Assembly: GCA_021816385.1 (NCBI GenBank)
Contig: JAKAYJ010000013.1
Coordinates: forward strand, 1 to 13,906
Direction of reading: 5' to 3'
From: Thermoplasmata archaeon
GTDB taxonomy: Archaea; Thermoplasmatota; Thermoplasmata; Thermoplasmatales; Thermoplasmataceae
Length of the DNA: 13,906 nucleotides
Shown here: piece by piece, positions 1-5,642 of the stretch
Layout of the letters: each line of letters begins with the position of its first letter
Numbering within the stretch: the first letter of the stretch is position 1
Notes under the pieces: model-generated
Seen by the model: only the letters and a program-made list of their open reading frames with translations
Told to the model about the DNA's origin: nothing
Databases searched by the model: none
Program-made: the position numbers and the translations under genes

Positions 1-104
1 CACTCACCCTTCGCCTCGCATTTTGCTGGGTCAACCATTGGAACGACCCCTGAAGAGTCAGGCTTGCAATGGGTACCATTCATATGCGCTTTATCACCAC
101 TCAT
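1..104 (-). CDS. Ferredoxin, N-terminal part only (runs off the left edge)
   Basis: The minus strand from an ATG at 104 stays open to the window edge and encodes 34 residues plus the first two bases of a Cys codon. The visible end reads VVPMVDPAKCEAKGE followed by TG, which matches the entry into the first cluster-binding loop of dicluster 4Fe-4S/3Fe-4S ferredoxins (C-x5-C, normally followed by x2-C-x3-C-P). The N-terminal extension is rich in His and also holds a Cys (residues 7-13), recalling the N-terminal zinc-binding extension of Thermoplasma and Sulfolobus ferredoxins; zinc binding here is inference. Such ferredoxins are cytosolic electron carriers for 2-oxoacid oxidoreductases. An in-frame TTG at 134 is an alternative start. 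The ATG at 104 overlaps, as ATGA, the stop of a 17-codon ORF (154-101). The promoter appears to be far upstream, near 270-281. The cluster ligands beyond the edge cannot be seen. Confidence 0.72.
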   Translation of the reverse strand, partial: MSGDKAHMNGTHCKPDSSGVVPMVDPAKCEAKGE

Positions 105-269
105 TTCCTTTCCATGGCTTTGATGATCGGCCAATACATAACCTTTGACCTCATCTCATTGAGTTATGTCATAATCCACTCCTGAACTCTTAAGGTTCGC
201 TTTGGAAGATTGAAAGTTAACTTTTTCATTTCAGCTAAAGTTTATCGGGCATGGACAGAGTGAGAAAAT

Positions 270-281
270 AAAATTTAAAAA
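270..281 (-). promoter_or_regulatory. Probable TATA box for the ferredoxin gene
   Basis: The minus strand reads TTTTTAAATTTT here, the best TATA-like element upstream of the ferredoxin. A start site about 25 bases downstream would lie near 250. That leaves a leader of roughly 145 bases before the ATG at 104, which is long compared with the near-leaderless neighbours. Confidence 0.45.
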
Positions 282-313
282 CCCGTTAGATTGAAAAACT
301 AGTCCCTAAGCTT

Positions 314-332
314 GTTAAGTTGGCAACTTAGC
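314..332. repeat. Palindrome TAAGTTG-G-CAACTTA
   Basis: Positions 316-322 and 324-330 are exact reverse complements around a single central base (323). The outer bases 314/332 also pair, while 315/331 can pair only as a wobble in plus-strand RNA. The element lies about 35-60 bp upstream of the ferredoxin TATA box. It could be an operator for a dimeric regulator. If transcribed on the minus strand it could form a hairpin followed, 13 bases after the palindrome, by a T-run (TTTTTC). The sequence does not decide between these. Confidence 0.5.
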
Positions 333-442
333 CAATCAGGATTTAGCATATGCCTATGAATTCATCGTTATTTCTATCATACCATATTTATATACTAAGG
401 GCTTAAAAATACTGTTATTGAGTTAATTCTTAGAAGTACAAA

Positions 443-468
443 CACCTTTGGATGTTGTTAAAAAGGTG
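443..468. repeat. Inverted repeat, 7-bp stem, downstream of tRNA-Pro
   Basis: CACCTTT (443-449) pairs with AAAGGTG (462-468) across a 12-base loop. It lies about 55 bases beyond the 3' end of the minus-strand tRNA. Read on the minus strand it includes CTTTTT, so it could contribute to 3' end formation of the tRNA transcript. This is a weak inference. Confidence 0.35.
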
Positions 469-521
469 CCTGTTCTACCTACTTTATGAATTTTATGAAG
501 CAAATTTAAGATGGTCAATAG

Positions 522-594
522 TGGGTCTGCCCGGATTTGAACCGGGGTTTCCAACTCCCGAAGCTGGAAGGATACCAGGCTACCCCACAAACCC
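522..594 (-). tRNA. tRNA-Pro (anticodon CGG)
   Basis: The minus strand folds into a complete 73-base cloverleaf. The acceptor stem is GGGTTTG/CAGACCC with one T-G pair, followed by TG and a D arm beginning GGGTAGCCTGGTA. The anticodon stem CCAGC/GTTGG encloses the loop TTCGGGA, and the T arm is CCCGG-TTCAAAT-CCGGG. The loop gives anticodon CGG (558-560), which reads the proline codon CCG. The D-arm string is characteristic of archaeal tRNA-Pro. The discriminator base is A (522) and CCA is not encoded. No intron is visible. Confidence 0.95.
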
Positions 595-618
595 TTCGTT
601 ATTTTCCGTATATTTCAT

Positions 619-630
619 GGTTATATTTAA
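619..630 (-). promoter_or_regulatory. TATA box for tRNA-Pro
   Basis: The minus strand reads TTAAATATAA at 630-621, about 31 bases upstream of the mature tRNA 5' end. This predicts a start site a few bases before the tRNA. Confidence 0.55.
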
Positions 631-640
631 TTTGATCTTA

Positions 641-1774
641 TTATGAAACAGAAACACTTTGGACTGATTCTCTTTTGTTTATTTTGTTGTTAACTTGAAG
701 ACCTATTTCCATCAATATGACAAGCAAAAGTAATAGCGGAAGACCAGTGTTAGGATCCGTTGCAGGGAGTATATAGATACCCATATCCTGGAATAGAACC
801 CATGAGATACCTGTAAAAACAATGGCAAGTACCAATCCTGCTTTGAGATATAATACAATCAATATGGCTGCAGCAAGCATGAGTAGAAACATGAATAGGT
901 TGATGTAGCTCTCCCTGAATAGCAAATACACATATGTATGATTCAATATGTAATAAACAACAGGATTTTCTCCCTGCTGGTTAATATTCATGTAAATATC
1001 GTATGAGAGTTGTCCTTTTGTCCAGAAGGTGTTTCCCGGTATGAGCTGAAGCACTGCCCCAATGAAGAAAATAACGGATACAGAATATATAAAGTATTTC
1101 TGAAGGAATTTTATGTTGTTGAACCTTGCTGAGACGTAAGGCACTGCCAAAATAATATAAATGAGTGCTGAACCGGGGAAACCTGTCAAAAGAGATACAC
1201 CACTCTCAGGTATTCCTCCAAAGCCTTCACCGAATATCCAGATGACTATAGCCCAGATGATAGAAATGATGCTGATGTATTTCAGGGCTTTTGCACTCCT
1301 GTTTGATAAATATGATGCACCAATAAATATCTGGAGAGCACCACTTAAGGCATCAAACTGAAATGGGTGCAGCAGCCATGTATTATATGCTATCATCAAG
1401 AATCTCTCAATTCCTGCATTATTAATTGCCTGAATTGATGGACCGATAACAACTGACAGGAACCCGTAAGGCATCTCAGGTTGAAACTGGAGAACACCAT
1501 CAACAATCAATAATATACCGAGAACCAGTCTAATTGTGTTAGGTATTACGCTTCTTTCTTCCTTCCTGAACATCCTGGCTATTATTATTGCAGCGAGAAT
1601 TCCAAGTGTGGAATAAATCATGGAATATATGTAAAACCTGCCTATTTCACTTTCTGGAATATAGTAAAATTTAAGATCGAATGAGAAGATTGTAATGACT
1701 GGTACTATAAGAACGAGAATGAGGAATAGAACTAAAAGTTCTTTTATACTTTTATCTAGCTTAATCTCACTCAT
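641..1774 (-). CDS. Polytopic membrane protein with two homologous-looking halves
   Basis: This 377-residue, very hydrophobic protein has about 10 predicted membrane segments, a short basic N-terminus and a polar C-terminal tail. Recognisable strings are GVLQFQPEMP (93-102), WIFGEGFGGI (179-188), LLTGFPGSALIYIILA (195-210) and ATDPNTGLPLLLLL (338-351). From memory, the same GEGFGG...LTG.PG and ATDPN.GP motifs occur in uncharacterised actinobacterial integral membrane proteins; no search was possible. The second half (about 225-360) repeats the first in motif order: GAVLQLIPG resembles DGVLQFQPE, and WVLFQDMGIY...DPNTG resembles VIWIFGEGFGG...TGFPG. The function is unknown. The start at 1774 fits a TATA box centred near 1800, giving an almost leaderless mRNA. 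The gene is divergent from eIF5A, and its stop lies about 45 bp upstream of the tRNA on the same strand. Confidence 0.85.
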   Translation of the reverse strand: MSEIKLDKSIKELLVLFLILVLIVPVITIFSFDLKFYYIPESEIGRFYIYSMIYSTLGILAAIIIARMFRKEERSVIPNTIRLVLGILLIVDGVLQFQPEMPYGFLSVVIGPSIQAINNAGIERFLMIAYNTWLLHPFQFDALSGALQIFIGASYLSNRSAKALKYISIISIIWAIVIWIFGEGFGGIPESGVSLLTGFPGSALIYIILAVPYVSARFNNIKFLQKYFIYSVSVIFFIGAVLQLIPGNTFWTKGQLSYDIYMNINQQGENPVVYYILNHTYVYLLFRESYINLFMFLLMLAAAILIVLYLKAGLVLAIVFTGISWVLFQDMGIYILPATDPNTGLPLLLLLVILMEIGLQVNNKINKRESVQSVSVS

Positions 1775-1792
1775 GTTTCCTAATAGAACACG

Positions 1793-1805
1793 TATTTATT
1801 ATATA
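1793..1805 (-). promoter_or_regulatory. TATA box for the 641-1774 membrane protein gene
   Basis: The minus strand reads CTATATAATAAAT, centred about 25 bases upstream of the ATG at 1774. This predicts transcription starting at or just before the start codon. Confidence 0.6.
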
Positions 1806-1810
1806 GTTAC

Positions 1811-1820
1811 ATTATATATC
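1811..1820 (+). promoter_or_regulatory. TATA box for the eIF5A-agmatinase transcript
   Basis: ATTATATATC predicts a start near 1840 and a leader of about 45 bases. Unlike most genes here, the leader carries a Shine-Dalgarno-like sequence, GGATGTGATT (1874-1883), just before the ATG at 1886. This TATA box lies beside the one for the divergent membrane protein gene. Confidence 0.5.
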
Positions 1821-1885
1821 AGGTTGAGACCATATTGGATCTTGATCGATTATGATCTGATGTTGAATTAAAAGGATGTGATTTA

Positions 1886-2275
1886 ATGGGATGGCAGGAA
1901 GCAGAAGTAAGAGAGTTGAAAGTAGGCAGGTACATGATGGTTGATGAAACCCCGTGTAAAATAATGGAAATTAACCTTTCTAAACCAGGGAAACATGGTG
2001 AGGCAAAGGCAAGGATCGTTGCTATCGGAATATTTGATAACCAGAAAAAAAGCGTCGTTTTTCCAGTAAAGCACAAGGTTAAGGTACCCATAATAGAAAA
2101 GAAGAATGCACAGGTTCTGAGTGTTGCAAATAATGAGGCACAGCTCATGGATAGTGAAACTTATGAAACGTTTGTTCTACCACTTGAGCCGGATCAGATA
2201 GACAAAGTAAAAGCAGGAACTGAGGTATCATATTGGGAAGCAATGGGAACCAGAAGGATCATGCTGCAGAATTAA
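1886..2275 (+). CDS. eif5A: Translation factor aIF5A (hypusine-containing)
   Basis: This 129-residue protein is the archaeal translation factor that binds the ribosome and relieves stalling at difficult peptide bonds, notably proline runs. The hypusine loop reads [13 protein letters not shown], with Lys36 the expected modification site (deoxyhypusine made from spermidine). The N-terminal SH3-like domain (about 1-68) is followed by an OB-fold domain (about 70-129), and the total length is normal for the family. A leader of about 45 bases carries a Shine-Dalgarno-like GGATGTGATT ending 2 bases before the ATG. The last 43 bp overlap the start of the downstream ureohydrolase gene in another frame, suggesting co-transcription and coupled translation. 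Identification is firm. Confidence 0.97.
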   Translation: MGWQEAEVRELKVGRYMMVDETPCKIMEINLSKPGKHGEAKARIVAIGIFDNQKKSVVFPVKHKVKVPIIEKKNAQVLSVANNEAQLMDSETYETFVLPLEPDQIDKVKAGTEVSYWEAMGTRRIMLQN

Positions 2276-3141
2276 GTGCACTTGCGTCACTTAAAAGAAT
2301 TGCCGATGCTACATTTGACTATGAAGATGCAAAGTACGTAATTTTTGGAGTTCCATTCGATTATACATCTTCCTTCAGGAGAGGATCTTCAAGGGGACCG
2401 GCAGAAGTTAGAAGGGCTTATGACAATCTAGAGTCCTTTGACGTTAATTATGAGGTTGATTTTTCTGAACTTCCAATCTGTGATATAGGTGATATACAGG
2501 TAAATGAGGATGCATCTGAAACCGTCGATCTTGTAGAAGAGGTAACTTCAATAATTACAAGGGACGGGAAAATCCCGGTAATGATAGGAGGGGAGCACTC
2601 CATTACCGGTGGATCTATCAGAAATTTCAGGGATGCGAGCATGGTGATAATTGATGCCCATTCTGATTTCAGGGATTCATACATGGGAAACAAGCACAAT
2701 CATGCATGTGTTACTCATAGAGCACTGGATGTTCTTGGAGAAAGCAGGATATTTTCCTTTGGTACAAGATCAACATCAAGGGAAGAGTTTGAGGATCCAG
2801 ATTATCATAAAGTGAGATTTGTGTCCGCCGATGAGATCAGGAAGAAAGGAATTGATGGATGTCTGTCAGAAATTGAAGGCAGATTAAGGGATAAAATCTA
2901 TTTTTCCATAGACATGGATGGAATCGATCCTTCCTTCGCACCTGGTGTGGGAACACCTGAACCTTTTGGACTGAATGATGTTGATGTAAGATACCTCATA
3001 AGGAAGCTAGCCAGAAAGATTCATGGATTCGATGTTCTTGAATTCACGCCGGATTTTGATAATGGAAATACCTCTATGCTGGCTGCAAAATTAATCCAGG
3101 ACTTTATAGGAAGTAGAGAGACAAAGAAAGAGTTATTTTAA
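2233..3141 (+). CDS. speB: Agmatinase-family ureohydrolase
   Basis: This arginase/agmatinase-superfamily enzyme hydrolyses a guanidino group to release urea, giving putrescine from agmatine. In several archaea the real substrate is N1-aminopropylagmatine, giving spermidine directly, and sequence alone cannot separate the two. All manganese-ligand motifs are present: GGEHS (His122), DAHSD (Asp141, His143, Asp145) and SIDMDGID (Asp227, Asp229), followed by [12 protein letters not shown]. The ATG at 2233, inside eIF5A, is the only standard start in frame before the conserved YVIFGVP strand. It gives an N-terminus of about 35 residues ahead of that strand, some 20 longer than I expect for archaeal relatives, so the true start may be a rare codon further in, such as the ATT near 2299. 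The context strongly suggests a polyamine-hypusine pathway link. Confidence 0.92.
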   Translation: MGSNGNQKDHAAELSALASLKRIADATFDYEDAKYVIFGVPFDYTSSFRRGSSRGPAEVRRAYDNLESFDVNYEVDFSELPICDIGDIQVNEDASETVDLVEEVTSIITRDGKIPVMIGGEHSITGGSIRNFRDASMVIIDAHSDFRDSYMGNKHNHACVTHRALDVLGESRIFSFGTRSTSREEFEDPDYHKVRFVSADEIRKKGIDGCLSEIEGRLRDKIYFSIDMDGIDPSFAPGVGTPEPFGLNDVDVRYLIRKLARKIHGFDVLEFTPDFDNGNTSMLAAKLIQDFIGSRETKKELF

Positions 3142-3215
3142 AAGTCTCTAGACATATAATTTACAGGAATTAAGGGTACTAGAGAAATATGGATATAAAA
3201 TGAATTTTAAGATCA

Positions 3216-3773
3216 TTATAGTGGGTTTAGATTTTGCCTCTGAAAATATTGTTTCACGTGTGGTCTGGTGAAATAATACAGGAAAATGATACCCAAGATC
3301 GTTCCTACTGGTATAGCTATTAATGCAAGGACAGAAAAGATCATTATAAGTATTCTTGCCCATTCCTTTCCGGAAAACAATGAAATAGATGCAATTAGGA
3401 AAAGTGCACCAACAATTATTATAGGTACTCCAATAATAGGAAAACCAATAGTAAATATATATCCTATTAAAAGTTCAGGTAAGGAACCCAATATACCAAG
3501 AATCGCAAGAATAGTTATTCCTGTTGGTCTGTTATCAACCCTTGGTGTTGAAGAGAATTTAGAACTCCCGCAATTTGAACATACAGTGCTAGAAAGTGTG
3601 TTTGCGGTCCCACAGTTCTGACAATATTTTATTCTTTCACCAATAGAACCACCAGTTTGCTGGTTTAAATCTACACCAGATGATGATGGAGCAGCATCAA
3701 ATTGATATCCACATTGGGTACAGATCGTCGCATTATCGTCCATTACTGAACTGCAGTTAGGGCATACTTTCAT
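3216..3773 (-). CDS. Double zinc-ribbon membrane protein
   Basis: From the ATG at 3773 the product has 185 residues. The N-terminal half has two zinc-ribbon knuckle pairs: CPNC at 4-7 with CTQC at 18-21, then CQNC at 51-54 with CSNC at 65-68, separated by a low-complexity Ser/Gln linker. Three or four membrane segments follow (about 85-107, 112-134, 140-170), ending in a short tail after the FTRPHVKQYF string. The layout matches many archaeal membrane proteins whose cytosolic zinc ribbons precede a small membrane domain; no function is known to me. An in-frame ATG at 3788 would add five residues. I prefer 3773 because a TATA box at 3791-3802 predicts a start there, and 3788 would be too close to that box. 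The gene is convergent with the ureohydrolase gene, 74 bp apart. Confidence 0.85.
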   Translation of the reverse strand: MKVCPNCSSVMDDNATICTQCGYQFDAAPSSSGVDLNQQTGGSIGERIKYCQNCGTANTLSSTVCSNCGSSKFSSTPRVDNRPTGITILAILGILGSLPELLIGYIFTIGFPIIGVPIIIVGALFLIASISLFSGKEWARILIMIFSVLALIAIPVGTILGIIFLYYFTRPHVKQYFQRQNLNPL

Positions 3774-3790
3774 AAGAGTCACATACAAAC

Positions 3791-3802
3791 TATATTAATA
3801 AA
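3791..3802 (-). promoter_or_regulatory. TATA box deciding the start of the zinc-ribbon gene
   Basis: The minus strand reads TTTATTAATATA, centred about 24 bases before the ATG at 3773 and only about 9 before the alternative ATG at 3788. This favours a leaderless mRNA starting at 3773. Confidence 0.5.
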
Positions 3803-3850
3803 AGCTTTCTTTTAGAAATATATAATTCGGTTGGTTTAGAATATAGAAAA

Positions 3851-4381
3851 TTAAATGCCTATTTTCCCTGCTATATCCTTGCCCTTGGTTATTTCTATTC
3901 TGCATGGGGTGGGAAGCTTGATTGATGCTTTGTGAAGGGCTTCCTTCATTTGTTTTGCCCCTTCAGGAGTTACTCTTGCAACCATTATTATATCATTTGC
4001 ATGAACCCTTGCAGCAGTACCGACAGGCTTTCCAAAAGCATTTCTCATTCCACTTGAAATCCTATCAGCTCCAGCGCCGGTAGCCATCTTATGCTCCCTA
4101 ATTACGTGATGAGGGTATGGCCTGATCTGGAAGTAATAATTATCCAATCCCAAGGATTCACTAACCTTTCTGTTTATTGATATCCTGGCGGCTTCGAGTG
4201 CACTGTGCCTTATCTGGCAGCTTTCCTCGGCTATCATTCTGAATTCAATTGGGAAATCTCTTTTCTGGTTCCCGTGTGTGAATGTTGTTATTTTTGGATA
4301 AGGTACTCCTCCCATAAAGTCTCTTCTTGTATAGGCAGGACCTGATATTTTTGTATACATTCTTGCTGGCTTTGTTACCAT
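3851..4381 (-). CDS. rpl10e: 50S ribosomal protein L10e (uL16 family)
   Basis: This 176-residue protein is the archaeal/eukaryotic L10e (uL16), a large-subunit protein near the peptidyl-transferase centre and the A-site finger. Diagnostic strings include RMYTKISGPAYTRRDFMGGVP near the N-terminus, the basic stretch HVIREHKMATGAGADRISSG (about 92-111), and GMRNAFGKPVGTAARV after it. Length and sequence are normal for the family. The ATG at 4381 lies about 31 bases downstream of a TATA-like element centred at 4412, so the leader is a few bases at most. It appears monocistronic, divergent from the MFS transporter gene and not part of a ribosomal protein cluster in this window. Confidence 0.97.
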   Translation of the reverse strand: MVTKPARMYTKISGPAYTRRDFMGGVPYPKITTFTHGNQKRDFPIEFRMIAEESCQIRHSALEAARISINRKVSESLGLDNYYFQIRPYPHHVIREHKMATGAGADRISSGMRNAFGKPVGTAARVHANDIIMVARVTPEGAKQMKEALHKASIKLPTPCRIEITKGKDIAGKIGI

Positions 4382-4406
4382 TATAATCTATCTGTAAATA
4401 CTAAGA

Positions 4407-4418
4407 TGTATAAAAATT
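4407..4418 (-). promoter_or_regulatory. TATA box for L10e
   Basis: The minus strand reads AATTTTTATACA, centred about 31 bases before the L10e start codon. This implies a leader of roughly 5 bases. Confidence 0.5.
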
Positions 4419-4471
4419 AATTGAATCCTTCTGGTTTTTTGAATTTGAAAGATATCCTTAAATGTATCATC

Positions 4472-4490
4472 TTCCATTTTCTGGAAAATG
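4472..4490. promoter_or_regulatory. Palindromic operator candidate at the MFS promoter
   Basis: CATTTTC (4475-4481) and GAAAATG (4484-4490) are exact reverse complements around TG. A second, overlapping symmetry pairs TTCCA (4472-4476) with TGGAA (4482-4486). The element ends 2 bp before the TATA box, where the BRE and transcription factor B would sit, so a bound regulator could block or recruit initiation. No regulator gene is adjacent. Confidence 0.45.
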
Positions 4491-4492
4491 AC

Positions 4493-4507
4493 TATTAATA
4501 AATAAAT
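4493..4507 (+). promoter_or_regulatory. TATA box for the MFS transporter
   Basis: TATTAATAAATAAAT is centred about 22 bases before the ATG at 4521, predicting a leaderless or nearly leaderless mRNA. Confidence 0.55.
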
Positions 4508-4520
4508 CATTCCGGAAAGA

Positions 4521-5642
4521 ATGCGCCATACATCTTTCTCCATAGAAACTCCATATATTTTTTCCATATCAACAATACTTTTCTCCATGGCGTGGTTCTG
4601 GTTGAGCTTCACATTCCCCTTAAGATTGGTATCCCTTCATTATAATTATTTTCAAATTGGGGCAATTGGTACATCTTCATCCCTTCCATTTATCTTGATT
4701 TCTTACCTGTATAGAAAATCCGGTAGAACACATCTCAATATAGCATTGAAGGTCCCGTATATTGTTCTTATAGTGGCATCTATCCTGTTATTAATGAGGA
4801 TAAATGACTCAGACTCTTATCTTCTCATAATAATTTTTACAGGATTCTTCCAGAGCATGTGGTGGATTTCAGCGGAAATAGAGACTGGATTGCTGGACAG
4901 GGATGGAATGGCAGAGAAATATTCGGCTGCATGGTCCATACCAACAGGAATATTCCCTCTTTTTTCCGGAGTAATGCTGCAATATATAGGTTTTTATTCA
5001 GTATACCTTTTTGTTCTTGCTGTATCCGTTGTTGGACTTATTTTACAGCCAATTGACAGAAAGGAGCGCCCAAAGCGTAAAATAATGATGAAACTAAACT
5101 ACAGGATGGTTCTCCCCATGTCCTTTTCTGGAATAGGTATGGGATTTGTGATCTTTGTAATTGTTCCCATCATAAGAACAGGTAACTATTCCTATCTGCT
5201 CATAGGCATACTTCTCACCATATACTGGCTGATGTTTGCAATTGGCTCAATTGTCGCAAACTTCTCCAGGATATCAAAGCAGAGGAATTTTACCATAATT
5301 TCCAGCCTGCTCTCGGCTTTCCCCTTAATCCTGATGTTTGGGTTTACCGTTCCATTGCTGATCATTGCCCTGGCAATATCGGGATTTGGAAGTAGCATGG
5401 GTTTCTCAAAAATACTCAGTTATATTAATAAAACTGAAAGCCCAAGAGATGGTGTTTTCTTTTATGAGAGCTTTTTTTCCTTTGGTTTTGTTACAGGGAC
5501 ATTTCTTGGTGGATTTCTTGCTTATTTTGTCAGCTTAACATTATCCCTTATCGTGTTCATTCCTGCAATAGTTTTTGCTGTCCTGATGATCGTGACCAAA
5601 GACTCAGACCCGGTAATTCCTGTTTCTCCCAACCTTGAATGA
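4521..5642 (+). CDS. Major facilitator superfamily (MFS) transporter
   Basis: This 373-residue protein has about 11-12 hydrophobic segments, the usual layout of MFS permeases. A central cytoplasmic loop (about residues 173-190) is highly basic, QPIDRKERPKRKIMMKL, and separates two six-helix bundles. The loop after helix 2, YLYRKSGRTHLN, retains the RKxGR core of MFS motif A. It is slightly short for the superfamily (400 or more residues is common), and the N-terminus begins close to helix 1. No substrate can be assigned, and the context gives no clue. The stop codon (5640-5642) lies 39 bp inside the 3' end of the convergent zinc-ribbon gene. A palindrome next to the TATA box suggests specific regulation. 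Confidence 0.85.
   Translation: MRHTSFSIETPYIFSISTILFSMAWFWLSFTFPLRLVSLHYNYFQIGAIGTSSSLPFILISYLYRKSGRTHLNIALKVPYIVLIVASILLLMRINDSDSYLLIIIFTGFFQSMWWISAEIETGLLDRDGMAEKYSAAWSIPTGIFPLFSGVMLQYIGFYSVYLFVLAVSVVGLILQPIDRKERPKRKIMMKLNYRMVLPMSFSGIGMGFVIFVIVPIIRTGNYSYLLIGILLTIYWLMFAIGSIVANFSRISKQRNFTIISSLLSAFPLILMFGFTVPLLIIALAISGFGSSMGFSKILSYINKTESPRDGVFFYESFFSFGFVTGTFLGGFLAYFVSLTLSLIVFIPAIVFAVLMIVTKDSDPVIPVSPNLE

Larger units (their letters stand above)
105..521. other. Gene-poor stretch between ferredoxin and tRNA-Pro
   Basis: No convincing protein gene lies here. The stretch holds the ferredoxin leader and TATA box (270-281), a near-perfect palindrome (314-332), a minus-strand TATA-like element (382-395, GTATATAAATATGG), a plus-strand TATA-like element (402-412, CTTAAAAATAC) with no evident downstream gene, and an inverted repeat at 443-468. 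On the minus strand, 229-101 is one reading frame broken by a single TAA (166-164). Its second part starts at ATG 154 and stops inside the ferredoxin start codon. Confidence 0.6.

Noticed and set aside
452..646. A 64-codon plus-strand ORF across the tRNA region
   Set aside because: It is the reverse complement of the tRNA-Pro gene and its flanks; the peptide reflects tRNA sequence, not a protein family.
1819..2148. A 109-codon minus-strand ORF opposite eIF5A
   Set aside because: It is a shadow of the strongly conserved eIF5A frame, and its peptide resembles no family I know.
3286..3621. A 111-codon plus-strand ORF opposite the zinc-ribbon gene
   Set aside because: The minus strand has paired CxxC knuckles and membrane helices with a well-placed promoter; the plus-strand frame has neither.
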